Assembly (NCBI RefSeq): GCF_000143415.4
Contig: NW_003314266.1
Coordinates: 3,003,965-3,067,964, forward strand
Direction: 5' to 3'
Length of the DNA: 64,000 nucleotides
Origin: Selaginella moellendorffii
Lineage: Eukaryota; Streptophyta; Lycopodiopsida; Selaginellales; Selaginellaceae
The stretch's first letter is position 1. The number at the start of each line of letters is the position of its first letter. This document shows positions 1 through 9,744 of this stretch, one piece after another. The notes beneath the pieces are model-generated. The model did no database searches. It saw only the letters and a list, made by a program, of their open reading frames with translations, and was not told the DNA's origin. The position numbers and the translations under genes were made by a program.

Positions 1-436
1 CCTTTTTGTCTAGCCTCATCCGAAGTTTCTCGGCCTTTTCGCTTGACTTCATCAGCTGTGCTTCTCGCTTTGTCTTGCATCTCTCGCCCCTCGTCTGATC
101 ACCGGTGACGAATGCCGTGACTGAGTCTGTGAGTGAGTGCATGAATCCCTTCTCCTCTTGCGCTTTACCTCTCGTTGCATCAGACATCTCTTGTCCTCGC
201 TCTTTCACGTCTTGAGTTTTTTGCTTCGACTGGTCAGCAAATTGTCGACCTTTGTCCCGAGCCTCAGCAGCGTGGTGTCCCGACTTTCCTCTTGCTTGAT
301 CGACAACATGCTCTCCTTTTTCTCGAGCCTCATTCGAAGTTTCTCGGCCTTTTTGCTTGGCTTCATCGGCTGTGCTTCTCGTTTTGTCTTGCATTTCTCG
401 TCCTTTGTCTGATTCTCCAGAGACAAGCACGGTCAG
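1..436 (-). pseudogene. Decaying repeat units downstream of the LEA gene stop codon
   Basis: Directly after the TAA stop (437-439) of the LEA gene, the same reading frame stays open and keeps encoding the same charged repeat (SGESDKGREMQDKT and so on) towards the window edge. Compared with the intact units, about 12 bases are missing at the stop, where an intact unit would read SITDSVTA. Near positions 85-95 one base is missing after GGTGA, which throws the next unit out of frame; in the shifted frame a REMQDKARSTADE-type repeat reappears. This looks like former coding repeats now cut off from the gene. It could also be a 3' UTR that retained repeats, or a neighbouring LEA gene whose start lies elsewhere. 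The left end is not in the window. Confidence 0.6.
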
Positions 437-2800
437 TTATTGCATAAATCCCTTCTCTTGTCTAGCCTCACATTTTGCTGCATCAGCCATATCTTGTCCT
501 CTCTCTTTCACGTCTTGAGATTTTTGTTTCGACTGATCGGCGAACTGCTGGCCCTTTCGTTGAGCTTCACCCGAGGTCTCGTGAGCCTTCTGCTTCGTTT
601 CATCAACTTTTCCCCTGGTTTTCTCCTGCATCTCTCGTCCCTTGTCTGGTTCACCCGTGACAAACGCAGTGACCGAGTCGGTTATGGACTGCATGAATCC
701 CCTCTCCTCTTGAGCTTTACCTCTCGTCGCATCAGCCATCTCGTGAGACTTTTGTTTGGTCTCGTCGGCTTTCTCCCTCGTTTTATCCGCAGCCTGCTTG
801 CTTTTCTCCCGAGCATCGTGAGACATTCTATCGGCCGTGTCTTTCATTCTATCCCGGATCTCCCGTCCTTCCTCTGATTCACCCGAAAGAAACGAGCTTG
901 CTGAGTCTGTGATGGACTGCAAAAAACCTTTTTCTTCGTATACTTGATCACTGGTTGTACCTTGTCCTCTCTCCTTCGTTTCTTGCATTTTATTTCTTGC
1001 ATCGTGAGCTACCTGTCGTCCCTTGTTGCTCGTGTCGTCGGCTTTTTGCCTCGCCTGATCACCAAACTCTTGGCCTTTCTCCCGAGCTGCCTGCGATGTT
1101 CTATCAGCGGTGTCCTTCATTCTGTCCCGGATCTCCCGTCCTTCCTCTGATTCACCCGAAAGAAACGCAGTTGCTGAGTCTGTGATGGACTGCAAAAAAC
1201 CTTTCTCTTCGTGAACTTGATCACTGGCTGTACCTTGTCCTCTCTCTTTCATGTCTTGCATTTTATCCCGTGCATCGTGAGCTACTTGTCGGCCTTTGTT
1301 GCTAACCTCGTCCACTTTCTGCTTCACTTGATCGCCATACTCTTGGCCTTTCTGTGACACTCCACTTGCAGTGTCTTGGGCTTTTTGCTTCGTTTCGTCG
1401 ATAGTGCTTCTGGTTTTGCCTCTAAACTCCCGTCCTTGTTCGGATTCACCCGTCACAAATCCAGCTACAGAATCTGCCATGGATTGGAGGAAACCTTTGC
1501 CTTCGTTCCCTTTCTCTCTCGCTTCATCCGCAACCTGACGTCCTGTGCGTCTTGCTTCGTCCGCGTGACTGCCAACTTTCTCTTTCGTTTGATCCAGTAC
1601 TTGCTCGCCTTTTTGCTTTGTTTCGTGAGAAGCCTCTCTAGCTTCTTTGGACGTTTGATCCACGGCTTGCTGACCTCTGTGCTTTGCCTCGTTAGAAGTC
1701 TCCTTTGCTTTGTCTGCGGCATCTCTTGACAGTTGCTTGTTTCCTTCCACTGCTTGCTGGCCTTTGTTCTTGGTTTCGTGAGAAGTCTCTTTCGCTTTCC
1801 CCGCAGCGTCTCCTGCGACTTGCTTGCCTCGCTCAGCAGCGTCTTCGTGTCCTATGCTTCCTCCCTCGGGTTTTGACGTAGCCGACGAGATCGCCTCGGC
1901 TGCTTTGTCATACGCTGCCAGGAGAAATCCTCGCTGAAACCAGCCTTCTCCTTCTCCGCCCCGTCTCTCCTCGGCTTCCCGTGCTGCCTGGTGTGCCGCT
2001 GCCGCTTGCTCGCTGGCCTTGTTCTTCGTGCTCTCGTAAGCACTTCTGGCCCGCTCTTGTCCCTCTCCAATCCTCTCCTGTGCGGCCACCTTTTGCTCGC
2101 CGGCTTTGTTCTTTGCATTCTCGTAAGCGTTGCTGGCTCGCTCTTGTCCCTCCCCAATGCTCTCCTGCGCCGCCACCTTCTTCTCGCTAGCCTTGATCTT
2201 TGCATTCTCGTAGAGATTCCTGGCTCGCTCTTGTCCCTCCCCAATAGTTTCCTGTGCTGCTATCTTTTGCTCCTTGGCCTTGCTCTTGACGTTCTCGTAT
2301 GCTGACTTTGTTTTCTCTTTGGCTCCAGAGTAGCTCTCCTGTGCGTCGTCCTTTGCTATCCCGAGAGCTGCTCCAAGGCCCTGGCTCAGAGCTTGAGCTG
2401 CCTCTCTCGCTTTCGCTAGGCTGTAACGACGACACAACTTACACAGTGTAAGCAAACGCTTGATCTCTCTTCGCTACTTTCCAAACTCAAAGAATGAATC
2501 TCAGCGCAGGATGATCAAGCAGGCAAACTTCTCGAGATCGAGCAATACGGTCCAAGGAGATCGAAGATTTACGCAGTGTAAGAAAACGCTTGATATCTAT
2601 ACTTGCAAACTCTAAGGATGCATCTCATCGCAGGATGATCAATCAGGCAAACTTTTCTAGGAGGAGCAACGCGATCCAAGGAAAAGAATTTGATCGAGAA
2701 AAGAGAAGATTTACCCCTCACTTCCAGCGTTCTTGGCGTCTCCAAAATGCTGCCGCGGGTCTCGATCTTTACTGCGATGTTCTCGATCGTCGTCCGCCAT
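437..2800 (-). CDS. Repetitive late embryogenesis abundant (LEA) protein, two exons
   Basis: Coding exons on the minus strand are 2715-2800 and 437-2420 (intron 2421-2714), giving 689 residues. The start ATG (2798-2800) opens MADDDREHRSKDRD, and the splice restores frame as SEG-LAKAREAAQ. The protein has almost no hydrophobic core. It is built of lysine-, glutamate- and alanine-rich 11-mer-like segments (KAKEQKIAAQETIGEGQERA, DETKQKAHETS) typical of LEA_4-type proteins, which are disordered in water and fold into amphipathic helices on drying, protecting membranes and enzymes. The C-terminal half carries units that begin GFLQSITDS; two of them are exact 273-bp (91-codon) tandem copies. No signal peptide or membrane segment is seen. 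The upstream region holds ABA-type motifs. The stop codon lies inside a repeat unit, so the protein may be a shortened version of a longer ancestor. Confidence 0.85.
2444..2715. repeat. Tandem duplication inside the LEA intron
   Basis: Two diverged copies lie side by side, about 2444-2573 and 2574-2715. Both start CAGTGTAAG, share CGCAGGATGATCAA and AGGCAAACTT, and end in GATTTAC. The second copy is about 12 bp longer. Each copy carries a donor-like GTAAATCTTC on the minus strand, so the duplication nearly doubled the intron and left a second donor-like site within it. Confidence 0.8.
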
Positions 2801-2900
2801 TCTTGTTCGTTCGTTTTCTTCCCTCTTCTATTCTTTTTACTCTCCAGGGGATGAAATTCTCGAGTCACGACTGTTTGTCATGCGTGGCCTCCACGTCAGC

Positions 2901-2958
2901 CTTTTATAATCAACACGTGTACTTTGTTTTTTACGCGTGTCTTCCACGTGGACGTGTG
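2901..2958 (-). promoter_or_regulatory. LEA promoter: TATA box with upstream G-box/ABRE elements
   Basis: Reading the minus strand, a TATAAAAG sequence lies at about 2901-2908. Upstream of it (higher coordinates) are CACGTG at 2914-2919, CCACGTGG at 2944-2951 and an adjacent GACGTGTG. These ACGTG cores are the classic abscisic-acid response elements of LEA promoters. The PPR gene starts at 2976 on the other strand, so this short interval must serve both divergent genes; the TATA position fits the LEA gene. Confidence 0.6.
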
Positions 2959-2975
2959 AGGGCAAATGCTCTTGA

Positions 2976-5291
2976 ATGCTCAGGAAGGCGGGGAAGGTGC
3001 TGAGGTATGGTGTGTCGGGATTCTTGCGTTTCGCGTCCGATCTAGCGGCTTTCGATCCAGACAAGCGCATAATCCCGAGCGCCGGCCTGCGAGAAGCGCT
3101 AGATCACATCGGCGCCCGCGGCGACGAGCTCGACAGCGCCTACGCTGCTTTCCTCCGGAAATGTGGTGAATCCGGGGCGGCGGCGGATGCGAAGCTCATC
3201 CACGAGCACGCGATCGCCAGCGGCCGTGACAGGGGGACGTTTTTTGGGAATGTCTTGGTCCAGATCTATGGGAGGTGTGGGGATTTGGCCGCGGCGCAGG
3301 CAGCGTTTGCGAGAATCTGGCACAAGAATGTCTACTCGTGGAACATCGCCATCGCGGCATTTGCCAACAACGGGCATTTCGAGGACGCGGTGGCAATGTT
3401 CTATGAGATGGATGCGCAGCCAAACAGGGTCACATTCCTCGCAGTTCTTGGGGCGTGCTCCAATCTGCGAGACCTGGAAGAGGCCAAGAGGATCCACTCG
3501 CACGTCACGCATCATCGCCAAAACGCCGTGGATGAGGATGTGGTACTTTGCAATGCTCTCATCCACACGTATGGGAAGTGTGGGAGCGCCGAGGATGGCA
3601 AGGCGGTGTTTGACAGGATGTGGAGGAGGGACGTCGTGTCTTGGACATCGATGATCGGCTGCTACGCTCAAGACGAGCGGTATGGAGCTCAAGCGCTAGA
3701 GCTCTTCCACAGGATGGACGTGAGGCCGACAGAGATAACTTTCGTGAGCGCGCTGGATGCGTGCTCTTCGCTGGGGGATATCGAAGAAGGAAGGAGGATT
3801 CACGCTGGGATCATAGCTGCCGGGTTCCAGTCACAGGTTTTCGCTGGAAAAACTCTGGGGAACGCGCTGGTTAATATGTATGGGAAGTGTGGGAGCCTGG
3901 AGGATGCTCGAGCGGTGTTTGATAGAATGGAGCACAGGGACTTGGCTGGATGGAATGCCATGGTTGGAGCTTACGCTCAGCATGGATATGGAGGTGGAGC
4001 TGTTCATACATTCCATCTCATGGACCTGGATGGAGTGAAGGCCAACAACATCACTTTTACGTCGCTCCTGACCGGTTGTTCGGGAAAAGAGATGCTTTCG
4101 GTGGGATCCGAGCTCCAGGATCGTGTGCTAGCTTGCGGCACCGAGGCAGACATCATATTGCAAAACACTTTCATCACTGCGTATAGCAAGTGTGGAAGTT
4201 TGGAGGCTGCCCGGCGAGCCTTCGACACAATGCCAAGAAGAAACACCCCGTCTTGGAACGCCATCATCGGGGCGTGCGTCCAGCACGGGCAAATGGACGG
4301 GGCTCTCCGCTACTTCCATCGCATGGACGTGCAGCAGGACGAGGTAACTTTCATCAATGCTCTTGGAGCTTGCTGTGACGCTGAATATCTGGCAGAGGGA
4401 GCAGCCATTCACGGGCGAGTCCTTACCGGGGGATTCGAGCAGGACCCGGTCGTGGGCTCGGCTCTCGTCAACATGTACAGCAAATGCGGTAGCCTGGAGA
4501 GCGCAAGGTCCGTCTTTGATCGACTCACCTGGAAGACGGTCGTCTCGTGGACAGCGATGATAGAGGCATACGTGCAGCTTGGCCACGGAAGTGAGGCTTT
4601 GAAGCTGTTCCAGCGGATGGAGGTAGAGGGCTGCAAGGCCAACGACATAACCTTCATCAGCGTCCTCGGAGCCTGCACTGCCGCTGGAAACTTCTTGCAG
4701 GGGAAGGCAATCCAATCGCGAGTTGTGGCTTCCGACGTGATACTGGTGGCACTCGTCAATCTCTACGGAAAGTGTGGGAAGTTTGGAGCAGCTCGGGAGC
4801 TGTTTGACAGGATGAAGCTCAAGCCCGTGGTTGCATGGAACGCGATGCTCTCGGCCTACTCTCAGCAGGGACAGGGGGTGGAGACACTGTCACTGTTCCA
4901 TAGCATGATCCTGGATGGCGTTGAACCGAACAGCGTCACTTTTATGAGCCTCTTCCCCGGATGCAGTCACGAGGGGCTCGTGGACAGATCCTGGGACTAC
5001 TTCCGGTCCATGAGCTTCGACCACGGAGTCACGCCAACACCGGAGGTTTACGGGGCGATGGTCGATCTTCTGGCACGCCAAGGCGACCTGGACGATTCAG
5101 AGGACTTGATCAACAGCATGCCATTTCATGCCGATGTCGTGGCATGGACAGCACTTCTCGGCGCCTGTAAGACTTTTTTCGACGCCGAGCGTGGAGTCCG
5201 AGTTGCAACTAGTGCCATGGAGCTGGATCAAGTGGTGCCCGCCCCGTACTCGCTTCTCACAAGTATCTTCTCCGGCGACGCGGACGAGTGA
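2976..5291 (+). CDS. PLS-class pentatricopeptide repeat protein, intronless
   Basis: A 771-residue protein without introns, starting at the ATG that opens MLRKAGKVLRYG. It consists of PPR motifs in the long/short alternation of the PLS class: LVNMYGKCGSLEDARAVFDR and SWTAMIEAYVQ-type segments alternate with longer ITFISVLGACTAAG-type ones. PLS proteins bind organellar RNA one base per motif and usually direct C-to-U editing. The C-terminus has an E1-like segment and stops soon after PYSLLTSIF, with no E2 or DYW deaminase domain, so editing activity would need a partner protein. The N-terminus is arginine- and alanine-rich, compatible with an organellar targeting peptide, but the destination cannot be read with certainty. 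Its target RNA is unknown. Confidence 0.9.
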   Translation: MLRKAGKVLRYGVSGFLRFASDLAAFDPDKRIIPSAGLREALDHIGARGDELDSAYAAFLRKCGESGAAADAKLIHEHAIASGRDRGTFFGNVLVQIYGRCGDLAAAQAAFARIWHKNVYSWNIAIAAFANNGHFEDAVAMFYEMDAQPNRVTFLAVLGACSNLRDLEEAKRIHSHVTHHRQNAVDEDVVLCNALIHTYGKCGSAEDGKAVFDRMWRRDVVSWTSMIGCYAQDERYGAQALELFHRMDVRPTEITFVSALDACSSLGDIEEGRRIHAGIIAAGFQSQVFAGKTLGNALVNMYGKCGSLEDARAVFDRMEHRDLAGWNAMVGAYAQHGYGGGAVHTFHLMDLDGVKANNITFTSLLTGCSGKEMLSVGSELQDRVLACGTEADIILQNTFITAYSKCGSLEAARRAFDTMPRRNTPSWNAIIGACVQHGQMDGALRYFHRMDVQQDEVTFINALGACCDAEYLAEGAAIHGRVLTGGFEQDPVVGSALVNMYSKCGSLESARSVFDRLTWKTVVSWTAMIEAYVQLGHGSEALKLFQRMEVEGCKANDITFISVLGACTAAGNFLQGKAIQSRVVASDVILVALVNLYGKCGKFGAARELFDRMKLKPVVAWNAMLSAYSQQGQGVETLSLFHSMILDGVEPNSVTFMSLFPGCSHEGLVDRSWDYFRSMSFDHGVTPTPEVYGAMVDLLARQGDLDDSEDLINSMPFHADVVAWTALLGACKTFFDAERGVRVATSAMELDQVVPAPYSLLTSIFSGDADE

Positions 5292-5331
5292 GAGCCAGTG
5301 GTGGAAAGTCGAGGCAAGCCTAAGATCTTTC

Positions 5332-5391
5332 AGTACTGTGCTGATAACTTTGTCGGCTATCTACAGGAAAATACTTCGTCAGCACAGTACT
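5332..5391. repeat. Perfect 13-bp inverted repeat in the PPR 3' region
   Basis: AGTACTGTGCTGA (5332-5344) is matched by its exact reverse complement TCAGCACAGTACT (5379-5391) across a 34-base loop, starting 40 bases past the PPR stop codon. It would form a strong hairpin in the 3' UTR of the PPR mRNA, or could be a small transposon scar. Confidence 0.7.
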
Positions 5392-5915
5392 TAGTCGGCC
5401 TTACGTCTAATCGTTAAGTCTTTCCAGTTGATAAAGGTAAGAGGGATTTCTCTCTTTCTTCACCTTCCCTTCCGATCTTTGTAACTAGTGTTTCCGGTAC
5501 CACGGACTGGAAGTGGCTGGAAGCTTCATTTGGGGTATGTGTCAACAGCGCCTATTCAATCTTTCCTGGACCCGCCTTTGCAATAACACGTTGAGTGCCG
5601 GTCGGGCGTTGCTTTCGTGGATCCTGAGATGAACGGTGGGACACGCCACAGTACGAAATGAAGGATAACTTCTTTATGGTCGGCCTCTGCTCGAGTACGT
5701 AAAATTACAAACACATTTTCTTCATCTTGCTCACGGTTTTCTTTCTGTTTTTATTCGTGCTTAGGAAATCCATCTCGCTCGTGACTCTTCGATTGCATTT
5801 CTACAAACAACTTTTGTTTGTACTTCATGGTAGTACTTTGTCTTCCCCCTGTAATGCATGATCTACTGACACCCCCTCACCTTTTATGTTGTTTCTCGGG
5901 CACTGCAAATCTTGC
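5392..5915. other. Convergent intergenic region between the PPR and CHS genes
   Basis: This region must hold the 3' UTRs of the rightward PPR gene and the leftward chalcone synthase gene. I see no conserved open frame and no RNA gene in it. Confidence 0.5.
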
Positions 5916-7204
5916 CTAGATGCTCTTGAGGAGCAGAGTCTCAACCGTGAGGCCGGGGCCGAAACCGAGCATCACACCCCACTTCAATCCGTCCCCGGTG
6001 GTATCCTTGTTGAGCTCCACGGACCGCTTCCTCATCTGGTCGAGAACAAAGAGAACAGAGGCGCTCGACATGTTTCCATACTGTGCTAGCACGTCGCGAG
6101 TGGCCTGCATCCGGTCCTTGTCGAGCTTGAGCTTGGCCTCTACCTGATCGAGAATCGCGGGACCTCCGGGATGGACCACCCAGAACAAGTCAGTGTAGGC
6201 CGGGCTCGCCTCGTCCACGCTCTTGACATAGTCGAGAGGCTCTGCCAGCAGCTTCTCGATGTTCTTGGAGATGATGCCGGGGACGTCCTTGAGGAGGTGG
6301 AAGACGAGGCCGGCCTCGCGCAGGTGTCCCAGGATTGCTCCATCACTGTCGGGAAGAACGCACTGTCCGCTCCAGTGGACTTCAAACAGTGGCTTCTCAA
6401 CGGGAGTGGGACTGGAGCCGATGATGAGAGCCGCGGCGCCATCGCCAAACAGAGCCGAGCCGACCAGTCCGTCGAGGTGCGTCTCGGACGGAGCCCGGAA
6501 GGTGACCGCCGTGACTTCGCTGCATGCAACGAGGACTCGAGCTCCGGGGTTGTTCTCGGCCAGATCCTTGGCGACTCTGGTGACGGTGGCACCGGCGAAG
6601 CAGCCCTGCTGGTAGAGCATGACGCGCTTGACGTTCGGGCGGAGGCCGAGGAGCTTGAGGAGCTGGAAGTCGGCCCCAGGCATGTCGACCCCGCTGGTGG
6701 TGCCGAAGACCAAGTGCGTGATTCTCGACTTTGGCTGCCCCCACTCCTTGATCGCCTTGAGGGCCGCCTCCTTGGCCAGCTTTGGAACCTCCCGCACCGC
6801 GATGTCCTGCCTCACGTCCAGCGACGCCTCCATGTACGTGCACATCCCCGGGTTGGCCTTGAGGATCTCCTCGTCCAGGTAAAAATGTCTCTTTTTTATG
6901 CCTGACCTGTCACCTGCAATGCGCAGAAACGAAATCCAGGGACGACGTGATCAGAAGCGAGAAGCTTTGCTACGAAGAAACGAGATTTTTCTACGTGAGC
7001 GGGGAATGCCGGGACCGGGCATCCGAGGGTGGAGGACTTACAGATGCGCTGGAACTTGCCCTTGAGCTCCACCTTTTCATTGCAATTGGTGACGTTGAAG
7101 AAGAAGTCGGGGTACGTGCTCTGGTCGAACTCTTTTGGCGGAACCGCGGTGCCGACGGCCAGGACTGTGGCCTTTCCACTGCTCTGGAAATCCTGGATCG
7201 TCAT
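5916..7204 (-). CDS. CHS: Chalcone synthase (type III polyketide synthase)
   Basis: Coding exons on the minus strand are 7042-7204 and 5916-6913, giving 386 residues, the usual length. The single intron (6914-7041) splits the codon of the cysteine in [13 protein letters not shown], the conserved intron position of plant CHS genes. The catalytic triad is present: Cys159 in [11 protein letters not shown], His302 in VVHPGGPA and Asn335 in YGNMSSAS. The gatekeeper Phe in [12 protein letters not shown] and the C-terminal [10 protein letters not shown] are also kept. The enzyme condenses p-coumaroyl-CoA with three malonyl-CoA to give naringenin chalcone, the entry into flavonoids, in the cytosol at the ER face. 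Chalcone synthase is favoured over stilbene synthase or other family members because all the active-site residues I can recall match, but product specificity cannot be proven from sequence alone. The start chosen gives [20 protein letters not shown]; there is no closer ATG to the family's core. Confidence 0.93.
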
Positions 7205-8251
7205 GATCGTCTTTCCTGTTCGACCGAGTCGAGTTAGCGAGGAAAGAAGGAACGAACGAACGAACGAACCAGCAACGAAGAGCTCGCAAACTCTCGGAAG
7301 CAAGCAGCGCAGGCGCTAGAGCTTTGGTTTTTCTTCTTCCTTTTGGTTCTCAAGTTGTGAGTTTGAGAAGAGGAGAGAAAAGCGCAGAAGAGGAAGAAAA
7401 AACCACTGTGATCTTGCCGAGAGTAAACGACCCCTCTCTTTATAGCGACGAAACGTTGTGTATCTCGGATCAGTATTACAGGCAAAGTTGTCTTTGCCTA
7501 TAATCAACGACTAAATCAACGACTAACAAAAAGGAGATAGGTGAGACGGCATTTTCAAGCCTACTCGTAGGCATCTTGTCCACTGCTCGAGACTCTGGTG
7601 AAAACGAAACCCAAGCTAAAGAAACCTTGCTTGCTCGCCAAAGCAAATCCTCAACCTGTCAGTCAGCCAAAAGGTTGACAAAATCCAATCTCTCTCTCTC
7701 TCTCTCGGGAAAATGGTGTTTGGCAGAGAGGCACGCCCATGCGATCCTCTCTTTTTGCGTGTTCGCGGTCCATAAAAGCGCCCAGGCCCCCACTTTGTGT
7801 TGCAAAGGGCCGCTTGTCACTCCCGGAGGGCCTGCCTTGAACTCCCTTCCTTCCCCTCTCGCCGCCAGTGACGCACGTAAGTATGTGAGCAAGAGTGAAA
7901 GCGCACTGCTTCGACGCGGACGCTTGTGGCTCGCAGAGTTCCAGAGTTTCTATTCGCGCTTGGGCTGGTGTGTCTCACGCTGGATCAGCTGAGGAGCGAG
8001 TGAAACAGACGAAAGCAACGTATCCGACTTTGCTAGCACTGAAGGTGGAAGCTCTCCTCCGGACGATCCAGAAGGGGGAGAGAGAGAGAGAGAGATTCAA
8101 GAGCTTGACTTGCAGAGGTGACCCGCTCACTCTCATGACACTTTGACTGGAGGGACAAATCACAAAAACAGTGGCAAAGAAACTTAGGACAAAAGAACAA
8201 GCCTTTGAGAAGGAAAGGAAAACGGAAAGAAGGAAAGTCCCGAGCAAGTAT
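7205..8251. other. CHS promoter and 5' UTR, then SDH2 3' region
   Basis: On the minus strand a TATAAAG box lies at 7438-7444, about 235 bp upstream of the CHS start codon, so the CHS leader is around 200 bases. The leader contains a GAAC tetranucleotide run (7250-7269). Beyond it are a CT dinucleotide run (7690-7706) and a GA run (about 8079-8094), both common in plant core promoters and leaders. No further gene is evident. Confidence 0.55.
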
Positions 8252-9658
8252 TTAGTTGTGCATGAGGCCCTTGATTTTGATGATCTGGTTGGCGGGGCTC
8301 AGGCTCTTGGGGCACGCGTTCTCGCAGTTTCGGATTGTGTGGCAGCGGTAGAGCTTGTAATCGCCTTCGACCGACTGGAGCCTTTCGTTCCGGTATTCGT
8401 CTCGGCTGTCGGCGATCCACCTGTAGAGACGGGGTTATGCCAGGTCAGAGGATGATAATAGAGAAAGAAAAGCGAATAAATACGGAGAATACGGAGAGCA
8501 GGAGCACTTTGTTCTCCGGCAGCAAGAACAAAGAACAAAAAGCCAAACTGCAATTACCAATCAAGCCGGAAGATTGGAGAAGGAATGTAGACAAACAAAA
8601 TTGCGAAATCTACATGGACGGAAGATCTTGAACAAGATGATCTTAGAAAAACTTCGACTCACGACAAAGGAAAAAATATTATAAAAAAAAAAAAGTGTGA
8701 GAAGATTTCCTATGCAGCTCGACCAAGAAACTCCACCAAAAGCTAAACACAAAGCCACAACTCGGTAAAAAGTCTAATACAACGCTCCGTACTGACACAC
8801 CAAAGAAAAAAAAAACCTGCACGTCGAGAAGAAGAAAAAAAAGACAAAGAATGTATCAATGATCTCAAGAGACCCAGACATAAGTCCAAAGCAAAGAAGG
8901 AAAACTCTTCCAAGTCTCCAAGCCAAGCAGCGAAAACAGAAGAAAAGTAAGCGATCGTACCTGTGAGCGTGTAGCAAAGCAGCCGGGCCGAGGAACCTCT
9001 CCGGATTCCACCAGTAGCTCGGGCACGACGAGCTGCAGCACGCGCAAAGTATACACTCGTACATGCCATCCAGCTTCTCCCGATCGCGCTTGCTCTGGAG
9101 GAGCTCCCTCGTCCCGGCCGGCGGCGGGCTCTTCTTCTTGAGCCACGGCTCCACGCTCTTGTACTGCTGGTAAAAGTTGGTCATGTCCACCACCAAGTCC
9201 TTCATCACGTAGAAATGCGGCAGCGGGGTGATGGTGGTCTCCTCCCCCGCGTCGACGATCATCTTGGTGAGACAGGCCAGCCCGTTCTTGCCATTGATGT
9301 TCATGGCGCAGGAGCCGCAGATCCCCTCGCGGCAGGAGCGGCGGAAGGTGAGAGTGGGATCCATCTCGTTCTTGATCTTGATGAGCGCGTCCAGCACCAT
9401 GGGGCCGCAATCGTTGGTGTTGAGCGAGTAGACCTGGAGCGATGGCTTCTTGCCCGTGTTGTCGGGGTCCCAGCGGTAGATCGCCAAGCTCTTCATGTTG
9501 GGCGGCTTGGGGACGTGCTTGAGGGACTCGAGCTCGGCGGCGGGGCGGGCTTCTCGGAGCTTGGGCATGGCGGCGGGGAGAGTGGAGGCGACTGGGCGCC
9601 TGCTGTGTGGGGCGATCTTGGGGATGAGACCGGCCTTCCTCGCGAAGAACATCGCCAT
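8252..9658 (-). CDS. SDH2: Succinate dehydrogenase iron-sulfur subunit, mitochondrial
   Basis: Coding exons on the minus strand are 8961-9658 and 8252-8420, giving 288 residues; the intron splits an arginine codon ([11 protein letters not shown]). It is subunit B of respiratory complex II, passing electrons from the flavoprotein to ubiquinone at the inner mitochondrial membrane. All cluster ligands are visible: the [2Fe-2S] set in [10 protein letters not shown] (Cys109, 114, 117) plus Cys129, and the [4Fe-4S] and [3Fe-4S] sets in [12 protein letters not shown] (202-212) and [13 protein letters not shown] (259-269). The first 40 residues are rich in Arg, Ala and Ser and lack acids early on, as in a mitochondrial presequence. 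The last exon is well conserved, ending [12 protein letters not shown]-box (CACGTG, 9704-9709) lies about 45 bp upstream of the start codon. Confidence 0.96.
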
Positions 9659-9744
9659 GGAGCCTTTGCTTTGCCCTAAAACATAACACCCCTACATTGA
9701 CGCCACGTGTCAAATGTATGTTTAAAACTCATTTCTAGGAGATC

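Noticed and set aside
437-439. Stop-codon read-through or splicing around the LEA stop to reach the downstream repeats
   Set aside because: The best hypothetical intron (GTGAGG to TCTGGAG) would itself create a TAA at the junction, and a frameshift further on breaks the frame anyway.
4128-4715. Long antisense open frames within the first PPR gene
   Set aside because: Repeated PPR codons create long open antisense frames; no conserved protein is visible.
5916-7204. Stilbene synthase instead of chalcone synthase
   Set aside because: The gatekeeper and triad residues and the intron position match typical CHS. Product specificity is still only inferred.
7576-8146. Open frames of 83-138 codons between CHS and SDH2
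   Set aside because: They run across CT and GA dinucleotide repeats and promoter or 3' UTR sequence, with no conserved motifs.
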